64,000 nt of DNA from Bryum argenteum (GCA_037043015.1 CM073328.1:17395495-17459494); one strand, 5' to 3'. Numbered from the stretch's first letter, positions 22,217-33,609 are shown. Numbers and translations are program-made. Notes: generated by a model from the letters alone, not told the origin.

Positions 22217-23949
22217 TCAATCCTGCATGAGCAACGTCATTGATCCGTCCAAATCGATCTTTGCAGCTTCCTTCACCATGTCTTCTGATGGATTCCCCCA
22301 CCCAAAGCTCTGATGCCAACTTGGATGGACAATAGCTTGGCACTTTTTCAGCACACACCTATTACCCTTTCCAAAGACAACAAGCGCACACCACAGATGG
22401 TAGACGTGCATGCACGGTGCTACAACAATATCATGATTTGGAAAAGCAAAGCTACATAAGCTACAAGTCGTTACAACTACATGTATTATAGTTACATCCT
22501 CTACATGTACCAATGGGTAAAACATTGGCCAAGGATGCAACCCGGACGGCCGCCCCCCAAACTTCAACTGTAACGCTTCCTCGCTGACCACGGCTACCTG
22601 TCCTTGCCGCGCCTTGCTCCTCCCCTCAATTACTTCAACTTCTCTCAGTCTCGGCTACTATAACGTTAGCAGCTGCAGACTCAAACTTAAGGGTGGCCTG
22701 GTTCTTCAACCTCTCGACGGCTTTGTGCTACCACTTGGTGTCTGAATCGTCATCCTAGGCCTCTCATGCAAGCTCAGCAAGATCAGCTGTGAGTTGGACA
22801 ACATTCACCTCCGTCGCCCTCACTTCATCCCTTGCAACTCTAACTCTATGCGTCGTTGTGGCATATGCACCTTTACTGGCCGTGATCTCCAACTCGAGAA
22901 TCTTGCAATATCGCCCACGCGCTGAATCCTCTCTGCTGTTGACGTACCCTGGTTGTCCTCCTGCTTAGTAGGTATTCTCGATGCACAAACCTCTGAAACA
23001 TCCTGCAATTAAAACAAACACAAAAGCCAATGTAAAAATCCAACTAAATACCACCAAGGCTGGATCATGGATCACACTACCAATTCAAGTTAATTCATTT
23101 TCAGTGTAAATCTTGCTGAGACGGTGAAGGTACTGAACAGGCTACCTTTTTTGAGTTCGAAGCAGGCCCCATACTGCTCGGTGCCGGCTCAATCTGAATT
23201 TTTTGTATCTCTTCCTTCGCTATCTTCGTTACACCTTGCTCCTTGCAATACTCGAGCCTTGCACGCTTCTCTCCACGTCTGGTACGTTGGGTCTTGTTCA
23301 CCACCTGGGCAAATGCTGCTTACTTTACCGATCCTAAACCGTTTTGATGCTCGTGGATGATCCCTTCAGCGAACTTGACCTTCAAGTAAAGGGGCATGTG
23401 ATCTCGGTCGTACTGGTAGATGATTGGGTGAAGATCCAACACCCTTGCCAGAATCTCTTTGTTGGTACAGTCTTGCCACTTATATCCTGCGCGCCCATCT
23501 TTCCCAAACCGCTTCCCGAAGACTTTGATCATCTCTTCATCACTCTTGAAAGTGGTGTTGAATCGCTTGGGATTCAGCCCCGTGCCCACCAACTCGAACT
23601 CCTTCATCCAGTCCTCAACCAAGAGTTTGGAAGGTGGCGCCCTGCATTTGAGAATGGCGGAGTCTACGTCTACGATCTCCACGTCGTCCTCCGAGTCTTC
23701 CTCGAACTCTTCGGCTTCCCCGTCCTTGTCCTCCGCCCCAGCCAACGAAGCTCCTGCCTTTTCCGCTTCGTTCAGTTTTGCCCCAGCCTCTCCAGACTTT
23801 GAAGGAGCCTTCGATGAGCCACCTTTTGACGACGCAGCCTTTGATGAAGCAGCCTTTGAGGCAGAAGGTAATGGACGTGGCTTCCGGGAGCTGCTAAGAT
23901 GTGAGCCACGAGCAGCGAGCAGCGAGCTACGAGCAGGCTCACGGATTTA
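22217..23949 (-). pseudogene. RING-like zinc-finger gene, decayed
   Basis: Read from about 23949 leftward. The first block (about 23915-23100) starts with Ser/Lys-rich sequence (SSKAASSKGGSSKAPSKSGE), an acidic stretch (EEFEEDSEDDVEIVDVD), then a folded-looking domain (about 23640-23340: FNTTFKSDEEMIKVFGKRF, ARVLDLHPIIYQYDRDHMPL) and a basic region. It carries one in-frame TAA near 23320. After an intron-like gap a coiled-coil-like segment (about 22920-22610) has several stops and shifts. The last block (22591-22217) holds a zinc-finger pattern CSLC...CMHVYHLWC...CVLKKC, resembling RING with an altered last pair, then FGWGNP. I associate this layout with transposon-borne genes of seed-free plants; function unknown. 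It converges with the gene at 16082. Confidence 0.5.
23881..23945 (-). repeat. CTCG-rich repeat shared with 32157-32262
   Basis: On the minus strand it reads GCTCGTGGCTCACATCTTAG after several GCTCG-type units. The plus strand at 32220-32260 carries the same word (one base different) after a GCTCACATGTTC array. It overlaps the 5' end of the RING-like gene. Confidence 0.5.
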
Positions 23950-24009
23950 ACTTACTGGGGAAAAGAAGAAAAGAGTCTTGGCCAATAGTGTCTATGACCG
24001 TGGATTTTT

Positions 24010-24264
24010 GGAATGTAAATATTATTAATAGAAGATTCAGGTTATATTTAGGGAGACCAATTTTGAGTTTGAATTAATAAAAATAATATCACCTATTACC
24101 GTGGACAAATCTAAGAACATAAAACCCTAAATCCATTAACAAACCTTGATGGTCCAGTACAATTATGCTAGAAGTGTGCAAAAGAAAGGTGTGAAGCGAT
24201 ATATAATCAAATCCAATCAAATCAAATCAAATCTAACAACAAATGTCGGAAACGACGTTCAAAC
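24010..24264. other. AT-rich stretch
   Basis: No gene. A short AATCA repeat (ATCCAATCAAATCAAATCAA) lies near 24210. If the 16-24 kb genes form one element its right end should be near here, but no matching inverted repeat was found on the left. Confidence 0.3.
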
Positions 24265-24818
24265 TCAAGAGATGCTATAATCACTACTTGTACTATGTGA
24301 TTTCGAGGACTCTGAATCTCCTAGTACAGCCTCTCTATCCATAAACACAAGGGCCCTAGGATCACAATTAACGGCTCGACTAGGAACATATCTAACGACA
24401 CCGGACTGAAACGCTTGTGCTAAATCTTCAGCACACTCTGGAAGAATATATGCTTGAATCAGACTTGAGTGCGCACGACATATACATGACGACCAATCAG
24501 TTGGCAAGCTTTAATAGTAGCCCCTGTAATTAAAAAAAATGAAATTAGAAAGGAAAATGAGACTCAACACGGAATGCGAGATGGTACAAATTGCAAAACT
24601 AATCAGTCAATGCTTACCTTATCCTGCCTTCCATACAATGGCATGTATTGTGATGTTGAGTGTCTTATGATATTGCAATATTGCAGGTATTCGCGTCCCC
24701 TGAAGCTGAGTGAAGTTTCATATCTCAAATTGGTGTTGGGGAGCCTGCATGCACTTAGAAGTAGGACTTCGTAATCTCGTGGTAGACTCAATGTCCCTCT
24801 GATAGTGCCGCAATCCAA
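24265..24818 (-). other. Possible two-exon gene fragment
   Basis: Minus-strand block 24818-24618 ends at MPLYGRQDK followed by GTAAGCA, a good donor. An acceptor (TTTTAATTACAG) lies at about 24521, followed by an ORF to 24265 (DWSSCICRAHSSLIQAYILP). Joining the exons as they stand leads to an early stop, so one base is missing or the model is wrong. No family recognised. The opposite strand near 24690 carries an exon-like copy of sequence found at 26865. Confidence 0.25.
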
Positions 24819-26460
24819 TCATCGATGTACAAGGATTATGACGTCGTGAATAAAAATGGGCCTAGTACTGCATGATGCACACTCAGATTTTCTTCTGTTT
24901 ATTGAGAAACGGTTGCATACATTGAGCATCCGCCATGACTATACTGAACCCACCCTTGAGTGATGGAATCCTCTTATTTTACGAAATATGCAAGATACTA
25001 TTCTGCTAAGTCATTAGTGTATGATTTTTGCTTAGATGAACTTTCAAACATGTGTAACATTGGGCCTCAACGTGCAACTTCATCGAATAATGCATAGACT
25101 CACGTAGAAAATAGACCAGCTCATTATAGTCAATGGAACATTTTGTAGGTAGGTTTCCCCATGCATGCACACGCCCTGCGTGGTGGCCATGGCCGTGGTA
25201 CATTAATTTGGTGAAAATTGAGATATTCACAGAAGGTTAAATTTCATTTGAAAGCTTCTGTTCTTACAAGATGGAATTTGTACGTGCAATATTCTGTGTT
25301 CAGATTGTCACAATTGTTACTTTCATTCTTACAAGATGGTTTTCGTAGCTGCAATATTCTTTGTTCGGATTGTCAGCATTGTTGCTTTCATTCTTCAAGC
25401 ATGGTTGCCGTGTAGGTGGACATACATGAAAGTTGCGAAGTAGAATTTTTCTAGGATTTTAACACACATAACTGTAATCAGAAAAGAGCATATGAGATGG
25501 CGGCTGACTTCAGTACCTCGCTGGTTGCTACAATGAATCATATTGCCAAGATTGAATATAGATACACCATCTTCACATTCCCATGAATGTCCTTGCTTCA
25601 TCATATTAATTATACACAATTAAATTTTCTCTTTTAACAATGGCAGAATCAAGTGAGATCTTGAAATTTGAGTTAAGTTAACTTCATGGCAGAATCAAGT
25701 GGGATCTTGTAATTTGAGTAAAGATAACTAATGAGATCAATAAGAACCTTTATTTATGCAACTTTTGTGTTTGTTGAATACATCCAAACGAGTCATCCCA
25801 CATTAAGGGCATGTTCAACTTATTGCCACAGAGAAGCTGCCAAGGTGGATGAGAATCGATTGAGATGAAAGAAGATTAGAGAAGTCACCTTATATGCACA
25901 TCACATAAGATACATACACGCCACTTTGAAGTTTAGTAAAGAACTTTCCTTGGAAAAGTCAAATGAGCCAAACATAAAATCAAAAACTTACCTTACGGAT
26001 GTGACCTCCATTCTGTTATGTTGATGTCACTTCTATAGCAGCTCTGAAATGCAAACAATTTTGACGCCAGAAAGGGCGCTCGATTCCGAGTGAAGGCATC
26101 TGCGTTGAACTGTCAGTGGAGTAGCCGTGGTGGGTGAGAAACTGACTGCAGAGCTAAACTAAAGTCAACTAGCAAGAAATTTACGATAATCTAAGTGACA
26201 GCCTCAAGAGGAGGCGCATCAGTTGCTACTTCCCGACTGCCTTCATGGAGCCCAAAGTCAATGGAGATTAGTTGCACCCACTTCACCAATCCTCGATGCC
26301 CCTGCCATAGCTGCATTCTATGTAAGCTAGCGTCCTCACACCACTCATCCCCACAATCAGCACTCGCTCATTGCGATGTGCACCACTTCCTCGTCTTAAT
26401 TGTTTAGATATCCAACCTGGTTTATCTGCGGTCGTCGTCGAAGCTCCCGGTAGCCGTGGC
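24819..26460. other. Gene-poor stretch with two short tandem repeats
   Basis: A 65-bp unit repeated about 2.4 times (25261, 25326, 25391; words TTCTTACAAGATGG and GCAATATTCT) and a 46-bp unit repeated twice (about 25640-25731; TGGCAGAATCAAGTGRGATC). No credible coding region. Confidence 0.45.
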
Positions 26461-26541
26461 GCTGTGTGGTGATCTTTGGTGGCGTCGGACTTGACGTCCA
26501 CGGCCGGCGGCAGTCGCGACATCATCCGATTGGTGCCCTGC

Positions 26542-27092
26542 ATGGCGCCCAAGAAGAATGCGGCCGTGATGCCGTCCAAGCGATCTTTGCCGCGAATGTG
26601 GCCAAGATGGGGCGGCGGCGGCGCCGAGCCAAGTGTTTGTGCTCTCTGGTGGGCGGCACGGTGGCGAGGAGGCAGGGCGTGGTGCCTCGTATTGCACTCG
26701 GAATCCCTCAGAAGTGCCGCATCGCCGTCCCCAAGGGCTTCGTTTGCCAAGGTACGTGCGCTCCCACTATTTATGACTGCCATTCTGATCCATCATAATT
26801 ACAGTGAACGTTGACGCACAAGTGCCTTCATTTCCTGATCTTGTGAAGAAAATGTGTGTTGCAGGTACACTACTAGGATTTGACCCCCTTTGCTACGTTT
26901 TTATTTCCATAAAAGCCACGTTGGGGTGTAGCTTAAGCTACGTATTTGCTAAATTTGTAGCTTGAGCTACACCCCAACGTAGTTTTTATGGAAATAGAAA
27001 CGTAGCAAAGGAGCCAAATCCTAGTAGTGGTATTCGTGTTCCCTGAAGCTGAACGGAGTCTCGCTTCAACACCTCAAGCTAGCCTCGGTTAA
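26542..27092 (+). CDS. Candidate two-exon gene with MITE in exon 2
   Basis: GC-rich exon 1 starts at ATG 26542 in good context (MAPKKNAAVMPSKRSLPR) and ends at a strong donor (CCAAG/GTACGTG, intron from 26765). The acceptor TGTTGCAG ends at 26864. Exon 2 would read VFVFPEAERSLASTPQASLG and stop, once the CACTA MITE at 26868-27029 is discounted. A paralogous exon start with the frame VFASPEAE follows an ATTGCAG acceptor at 24686, which supports the acceptor and frame. Exon 1 composition (many W, R, G) is odd for a conserved protein. Function unknown; low confidence. Confidence 0.28.
26868..27029. mobile_element. CACTA-type MITE, TSD GTA
   Basis: A 162-bp element starting CACTACTAGGATTTG and ending with its complement, with long imperfect TIRs (TTGGGGTGTAGCTTAAGCTA and complement). 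The 3-bp duplication GTA occurs at 26865-26867 and 27030-27032. CACTA ends and 3-bp duplication define the En/Spm (CACTA) group. Almost the whole element is a palindrome. Confidence 0.88.
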
Positions 27093-28360
27093 TTATGGCC
27101 GTGACGGAGTATTGTCGATTCGCAGAGTAGTTCACATTTGCAACTGAATAGTTCCAGACATTGCTGAGATGTATTCGAGAGCACAGTTTACTAACTGATG
27201 TACTTGCATTATTTTCCATTCAATGAGCACACACCTTGAATCATCCAGTCAGCTTCACAATGGCCTTCACTTTCCTGTAATTACACTGCCATTCTTGCTT
27301 GACGTTTGGACCGCAGTTATTGCATTCGTTACTCTATAAGTACTCCCGGAAAGGGATTTTATAAACATGTTAGATGTAGTCATCAGTCATGTGGAGTGAA
27401 TCACATGGTCCTTCATTCAGAAGACTTACATTTCCCCTCTACTTCGTGACTTAGGGGACTCAATCAAGCCCTAAACGGCACAGTACAAGCTCGATCTGAC
27501 TTCTAGCTCCATGGATCGGCCACTAGCTCGATTCTCAACTGCTATCCTCAGACACGTAATCAGGAAGTTTTTGGATTCTAGCACACAAGCTTCCGACGCT
27601 TCCTCTTCATAACTTCTTCGGATTCTCCAGCGTGGTTAAAGGATCTCATGTCCGAATTTGCATTGTGGGAGTCCATGTTCGAGCTGTGGCATCGGCATCG
27701 CAGGACCAGCTTGCTCAACCACCGCGGTCAAGTTCTCAGATCTTCCTCGCCATTGCTAAAGCTGAATTCAGAGTACTCCGACCTGCGCTAAGTCGAACTC
27801 GTAAGTCGACGTTTAGCAAATCATCTCCCGTAACTTCAAAGTCGCCGAGTATTAGGACCTTGGGCTCACTGCACGGACGGAATCGGCGCCTCCATCTTCT
27901 ACGTAAGATAGCATCATAGTCGTCGTCAGGACCTCGGAATTACTATGTCCGGATCCTGCACCACTAACTGCCAGGGCATTGAGGCCGCAGCAAGTATCAA
28001 GGGCAAACCGATTCATTCGCGTTCAAAAGCATGGGTAAGTATTTCAGATCCCGAGCGGGAGGTCGAAACTCGCCGGTCGGTATAAGGTATTCTTGCGATC
28101 GACAACATATAGAGTGACCAGAGCTTCGTTGCAGAACGGTTCATGCAGATGAAATTCGCTCGAGGTAGTAAGCTGATACGGTACTCATCACTCGCAATAC
28201 ACCGATGCATTGGACTTCTGGTCACCTTCTGCGAAGCAGTGCCAGAACAGGAGGCTATGGAACATTTCAATCAGACAGGAAATTGTGAGTTGAAAGAAGA
28301 GCAACACGAATCCGCAATTAAGAGCTGGGTTTCTGGATGTTAAGTTCGTTCATATCATCA
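27093..28360. other. Stretch with short ORFs, no supported gene
   Basis: Moderate GC. ORFs of 85-95 codons (27632-27919 plus, 28013-28270 minus) show no motif, promoter or splice context I can defend. One GGAAAGGGATTT word occurs near 27350. Confidence 0.3.
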
Positions 28361-28361
28361 T

Positions 28362-29050
28362 CCGAAGAAAAAAAAAACCCCTGACTCCTTCCGCCCTGGC
28401 GGCCCACTGTCGGAGCAGACAGTGGGTGTGCGGCCTCACTCCCGGCAGTGGCGTAGCTCTCTTCGCAAACACCCTCTGCAAGCACTCCTTGTACCTCTTC
28501 GCTCCATATCACCGGACGCACCCCACGCGCGAGAATAGATCTAAGGAAAAAAAATGCGAGAATAGATCTGAGGAAAAAAATAAAGCCCTCCTTCCGTCCT
28601 CGCGCCCACACGTCGGAGGAGCGGGCGGTGGGTGTGCGGACTCAGAAGGATGCGATTTAACCTAGATGGCTAGATGTAACCTTGCCCCTACACGCGAGAA
28701 TAGACCAAAGTAAAAAAAAACCCCTCCTTCTCGCTTTTGCGCCCCACCCGGAGTCGAGCGCATGGGTGGGTGTGCGGACTCAGAAGGATGCGATGTAACT
28801 TAGATGTAACCTTGCCCCCACGCGCGAGAATAGATCTAAGGAAAAAAATAAAACCCTCCTTCCACCCTCGCGGCCCACTGTCGGAGCAGATAGTGGGTGT
28901 GCGGACTCAGAAGGATGCGATGTAACCTAGATGTAACCTTGCCCCCACGCGAGAATAGATCTAAGGAAAAAAAAAAAAAAAAAAAAACCTCCTTCCGCCC
29001 TCGCGGCCCACTGTCGGAGCAGACAGTGGGTGTGCAGCCTCACTCCCGGC
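28362..29050. repeat. Tandem array of A-tract plus hairpin units
   Basis: Five imperfect units of about 125-180 bp. Each has GCGAGAATAGATCTAAGG, a run of 7-22 A, CCTCCTTCCGCCCTCGCG and a hairpin followed by GGTGTGCGG. Hairpins: CCCACTGTC/GACAGTGGG (28403-28426 and 29007-29030), the same with one G-T pair (28874-28897), CCCACCC/GGGTGGG (28743-28770) and a weaker CCCAC/GTGGG (28605-28632). The first and last units share the same 3' flank (CTCACTCCCGGCAGTGGC). ORFs in the array come from the repeat. Confidence 0.8.
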
Positions 29051-29100
29051 AGTGGCATTGCTCTCTTTTCCCGTGCAAACACCCTCTATGATCCCCCATG

Positions 29101-31293
29101 GAGGGGATTATCGACCTCAAGAAGAATCCCCACTTCAAGTTCGTGCACGAGAATAGGTTTCCGGACAATGTGACGACAAGGTGTTCATTTTCAAGATGTC
29201 TCATGGACCTGGAAGGGAGTGGGGTGGACCTCGTGAAGCGGTGGGAGGAAACCTCAAGATGCATGGATTATGTTTGACAATGTCAAACGAGTGAACGAGT
29301 GGACGACGTTGGCATGCCACGCGTTACGACATTGCTTACTGCAAAGGTAATGACAATTGCCTGCTGCGATATGCAATCTGAACTTCAAGATGATGGTTGC
29401 TCAAACTCACTTTTGGGAGAACCTTAACAAGGATATGGCTGAGAATGGCGTCCCGAATGTCAACTTCAAAGGATTCATGGCGGATAGTGCCCAAGCAAAT
29501 TGGATTGCGGTTGGGAAGGTGTACATATGGATCGAGTAAACCCGATGAGCCTATGGAGGGTCGTGAATGTACCGCTTTCATCATTGGTCTCAAACCTTGA
29601 TAAATATACCACAAAGTACATCAAACCGAGTTGCAATATCAACATGTGCAAGCAACTTTGCCGTGATTATAGAGATGCGAAGACCCAAAGGGAGGCTGAC
29701 GAGAAATACCATGCAATTCGTGCATGGTGGGCTACCTCTCGCGCTGCAAGAGAAGAATGTTTGGCATCTTTATCAGAATGGTTGGGTTTTTGGCACCATT
29801 GATATAGGCAATGGGGCGGCCAAATGATATTGGTGAGTTCAATTTCTTTTCTCCATGTTCTTTCTTCTAACAAAAACGACACATAGTCACTTGAATATGA
29901 CACTCACAAATCAATTGGATTTGCAGGATTTGACATTGGAACAACGTGCACGCATGCCTTCATGTAATCTAGCAGAGTCCGTCCATCACAAGTGGTTGAT
30001 GCGATCCAAAGAATACCATGGAGTGCATTTATGAAGGAAGAATGGACGACATGGTTTGAGCGTTTATGCAGATCACCAACTATCATGAATGGCTCAAAGG
30101 TGGACAAGGAGGGAAGGGCCCTAACAAAGCAGCTCTGATGCTAAGGGCAGCAACAAACAGCGGTGATCCTAAACTCATTGCCGCTGCCATGAAGTCATTC
30201 TCCGGGGCTGGGGATCTCCCTAATCATCCAATTATTCTTGAAGGGGCTGAGATTTTTGGTTCCACAAAAAGGAAGCTCTATTTACCGGCGGGGTCTGAGT
30301 TCGATTCACATCGCCCGGATAAGGTAAACTACTCCATTCCCAAGCCAAACACTAGATCAACTAAGCAATGAATTGATGAGTCTCTCAAAAGCCCCCAATA
30401 CCATGTTCCTCACACCACAAGGGTGATGGAGTCGAACTATGATCCCAAGCAATGGCACATTGCTCGACTTCCCAAGTCTTCGGGGAGGCAGTGTCAAGCG
30501 CTTCAAGCCATATCAAGGGAGGCGTGCAGAACCAAGATTTCACAAGGGGCACATGGCACTTTGGACAGCACCAACCTACGCAGACATGTTCAAAGAAAGA
30601 TGTTAGGAAGGGTCGCAATGTTGAAGCCGAGTTCTTTTTCTGCCCAGACCACATTCATCGTTGTGTTACGGGTAGCAAAAGGCCATTTGTTTTGGAATGG
30701 CCCATCGTCCCTCTATTTTGGCGCGTAAAGTTTGGAACCAATTTGACACGGGAAGAGGTTCTGAAGCTCAAAGATGCCGGGTTCAGATTACTACGACAGA
30801 AGCATTGTCACCCCGGCAAAAGTTCCAATCTCAGGTGAATATTCCTATACCACGTTTGCAATTCCATGCTCCCGACCACATGGATGCTCATCCATTACCA
30901 GGTTCGGAAAGAAGTGTTGTCGAAGTCCAGATGCCTCTAGCGCCGATCACAAGAATAGAGGGATGAATAGGGGCCATGAACGGATACTACATCACGGGCG
31001 TGACCGTGGTTCCGTATCCGGGGTGTGGTGTGGTCATCACCATTGTCAATGACAAAGACAAGGCATACCTTGTTTCAGTGTGCACTATTCCACAATGTAC
31101 TTGCGAAGACTTTGTAGGTATGAGCTCTAAGGCAGCGAGTAGAAAGTGGGTGCCTTGCAAGCACCTTTATTATGTTTTCCGATACTTATGTAAGATGAAC
31201 TATAAGACAGAGAAGTTCATTCACCATCCTACATATTCCTACAACAAGGTCATGCAAATTCTAGAATTTGCTAGAGTTGTAGAGAAAGAGTGA
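29101..31293 (+). pseudogene. Mutator-like transposase with SWIM finger, decayed
   Basis: ATG at 29101 (MEGIIDLKKNPHFKFVHENR). Further on: a VMTIACCDMQSE segment; FKGFMADSAQANW (about 29467) with the presumed catalytic Asp; a broken Cys/His motif around 29565-29585; an acidic helical stretch ending LSEWLGFWHH; an intron at about 29832-29926; then HEWLKGGQGGKGPNKAALML and a segment ending at a donor near 30324. The C-terminal piece 30976-31293 is intact and has a SWIM zinc finger, CTC(20)CKH in VCTIPQCTCEDF...WVPCKHLYYVF. SWIM fingers near the C-terminus are typical of Mutator-like and FAR1-type proteins. At least five frame breaks. No TIRs identified. Confidence 0.7.
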
Positions 31294-31299
31294 ATCCTT

Positions 31300-32150
31300 C
31301 AAACTACTGCAAGCCTATTCTGCAAGTTGATATATATAGACCTTAAAGTAGCAGTATAGTGAGGGCAACAATTTTGGTTATTATTCTATTCAATTAATGA
31401 CTGCAGAAATTGGCAAGTATTTCATCTTATGTCTTAACATGGTTTTGATATATTTGATATACTTGAGAACTACCTCTATGTATGAAATCTTCAATATATC
31501 GTCATTCCCCGAGCTTGTTATATATGATATACTATAACCACAGTAGTTTCTTGAAGATCCATCTATTCTCTTATGTGTAGCATATTCACCATTATGCACT
31601 TATTTGTTTTAAGAGTTTTTTATTTCATTTTTTTCCCCATACCCTATGTGTCCTCTGTTTCTCTACTTGTATTTGCGTAGTTTGGATTTTTTCATTATTA
31701 TTGTTTCTAGAAGTCTTCGTTAATATCTATTTTTTTTTCTTTACTTTTTTGTTTTTTTTATTCTTTTTTTTTTTTTTTTCTTCGACTTGCCATTCGCTCT
31801 ATTTGATATCCTTTGTTTCTGTTTATCTTTAATCTTTGGTTTCCAAGTTTTTATTCCAAATTTTTCTGACACATATCTTATGTGTGTGTTTCTATTTGTT
31901 TTTATTAATATTTTTTCTCTTTGATATTTCTTGTGGTCCCTTTTTCTTATTTGTACGTTTTATTTCCTTTGGCTTTCATAAGTGTGTTTATAAAGGATTC
32001 CTAAATTATCAATTTATATACCCTATTACCATTGGATTTCAATATTCCACGCTTATAGGCCCCCTTTCTCACAGACTAATTTCTCGTTTCAATTTCTACA
32101 AAGTCGTTCATTTCTCACTACTTTAAGGGAACTTACGAACAATTTCCATG
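31300..32150. other. T-rich stretch
   Basis: Long T-rich tract (about 31600-32000) after the Mutator-like gene. A 96-codon Phe-rich ORF here is a composition artefact. No gene. Confidence 0.5.
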
Positions 32151-32156
32151 TGAACA

Positions 32157-32262
32157 GTGACTTGCTCACATGTTCGTGCTCGTTGCTCACATGTTCTTGC
32201 TCGCCGCTCACATGTTCCCGCTCGTTGCTCGTGGCTCGTGGCTCGTGGCTCACATCTAAGCA
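32157..32262 (+). repeat. GCTCACATGTTC array with CTCGTGG tail
   Basis: Three copies of a 21-bp unit GCTCACATGTTCNNGCTCGNN, then GCTCGTGGCTCGTGGCTCGT leading into GCTCACATCTAAGCA. The tail matches the minus strand at 23881-23945. Confidence 0.7.
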
Positions 32263-32519
32263 ACATCCACGCCCAAGCATGCCCCTCGGGCTTGCTCTTT
32301 AGTGTATTTTTAGAGGGGTTGGGCGTTGATACTGAGAAGACTGCATCCACGTTAATACCTAGTTATTGTTATTGAGCGATCTGGATCTCCTCGTTCATGT
32401 GATCATGTAAATTGAGAAAAGTGTTGTTTGGTTGGAAACAATTAAGAAGTTGTATTGCATCTTGTTGGCAGCTATTTTGTTAGTGACACGCACAGATTGT
32501 GACATATTTATTCATGAAT

Positions 32520-32618
32520 AACAAAGTTGTAGATCATTTTAAGCGAGTGCACAACAAAGTTGTAGATCATTTTAAGCGAGTGCACAACAAAGTTGTAGAT
32601 CATTTTAAGCGAGTGCAC
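32520..32618. repeat. 33-bp tandem repeat, three copies
   Basis: Three identical units of AACAAAGTTGTAGATCATTT plus TAAGCGAGTGCAC, exactly 99 bp. Being a multiple of three it keeps one frame open, but no gene context is seen. Confidence 0.9.
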
Positions 32619-33185
32619 AGTACTGGTTACATTGTAATTTTAAATTTACGAAATATTTTCCAAACTGGAGATCCTCATTCTGTTGACACATGTCTGATTG
32701 CACAAGAAATTGAGCTCAATAAAGAGATGCAGAAGCAGTAAAAGACAACATCCAAAGCAGCCATTCACATGTTCCAACCAACATTAAACTTTTCGGCATC
32801 GTATCATGTACCGAGCAGCTCTCTAACTGAAGATAAAGTATAAAATTGTGAAGCAAATGCATTGGCGTGCGCAGATGAGGCAAACAGAGGTGTGTGAAGG
32901 CATATATGCGTCTTTGACCTTCAAAGGTTTGCTCGAATGGAGCCAAATAGAGGAGTTTGACCTTCGAGATTGTCGAGATTGCCGTTGTTTACAGTATGTG
33001 TGTTTACCATTCCTTAACTCATACAACTAATCACCTACGAACCTGGTTTTAGTAAAAACATATTCATGAACACATCTTTACCCTTACTTACTACTGTGAA
33101 CCCAGACGGCCTGCACAGGGTTTTGCAGGAATGAGTGCGTCATTGCGATGTGGGAAGAGAGAGAGCAAAATAAGGAGCTTCCTTA

Positions 33186-33603
33186 AGGCGTGTTCGCACT
33201 TGGTCTTAGAAGAGGTCTTTGGAGGGGGTCTTAACTCTATTAAAAAGTGTATGTTCCCACCTACATTCATTAGTAATTACCAATCCTACATGGATGTCCA
33301 CATGGCACACTTTAAAGAGTAGGGTATTAGCAAACATTTAGGAGGACAAAAGAGATTTGAGCAATAGTAGGCAATACTTAAGGGAGCACCAATATTGGAA
33401 AAATTCTCAAATTTTCCTCACTTAAGAGTGGTCTTATGTATTGTCCCACTTGAGGGGCCATTATGTAATCCCCTCACTATTGATTACACCTTTACAAACC
33501 TCATTGATGACACCTTTCCTCAAAAGAAGGTATTCCTCCCCAAATTGTGAGGGTGATAAATTTTTAGCCACACTCTTTGTAAAGGCCAAATGCGAACGGG
33601 CCT
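33186..33603. mobile_element. PIF/Harbinger-like MITE, TSD TTA
   Basis: A 418-bp element with ends AGGCGTGTTCGCACTTGG and complement of AGGCCCGTTCGCATTTGG. TTA is duplicated at 33183-33185 and 33604-33606. AT-rich interior, no coding. Confidence 0.8.
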
Positions 33604-33609
33604 TTAGGT

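Noticed and set aside
28318..29091. Basic ORFs in the hairpin array
   Set aside because: Derived from repeated A-tract and GC stem units; frames differ between units.
30290..30315. GAGTTCGATTCAC resembling a tRNA B box
   Set aside because: Falls inside coding sequence of the Mutator-like gene; no A box or cloverleaf.
31836..32126. Phe-rich 96-codon ORF resembling a membrane protein
   Set aside because: Composition artefact of a T-rich tract.
32520..32618. Three regularly spaced repeats as a possible CRISPR array
   Set aside because: The units abut with no spacers; it is a simple 33-bp tandem repeat in eukaryotic DNA.
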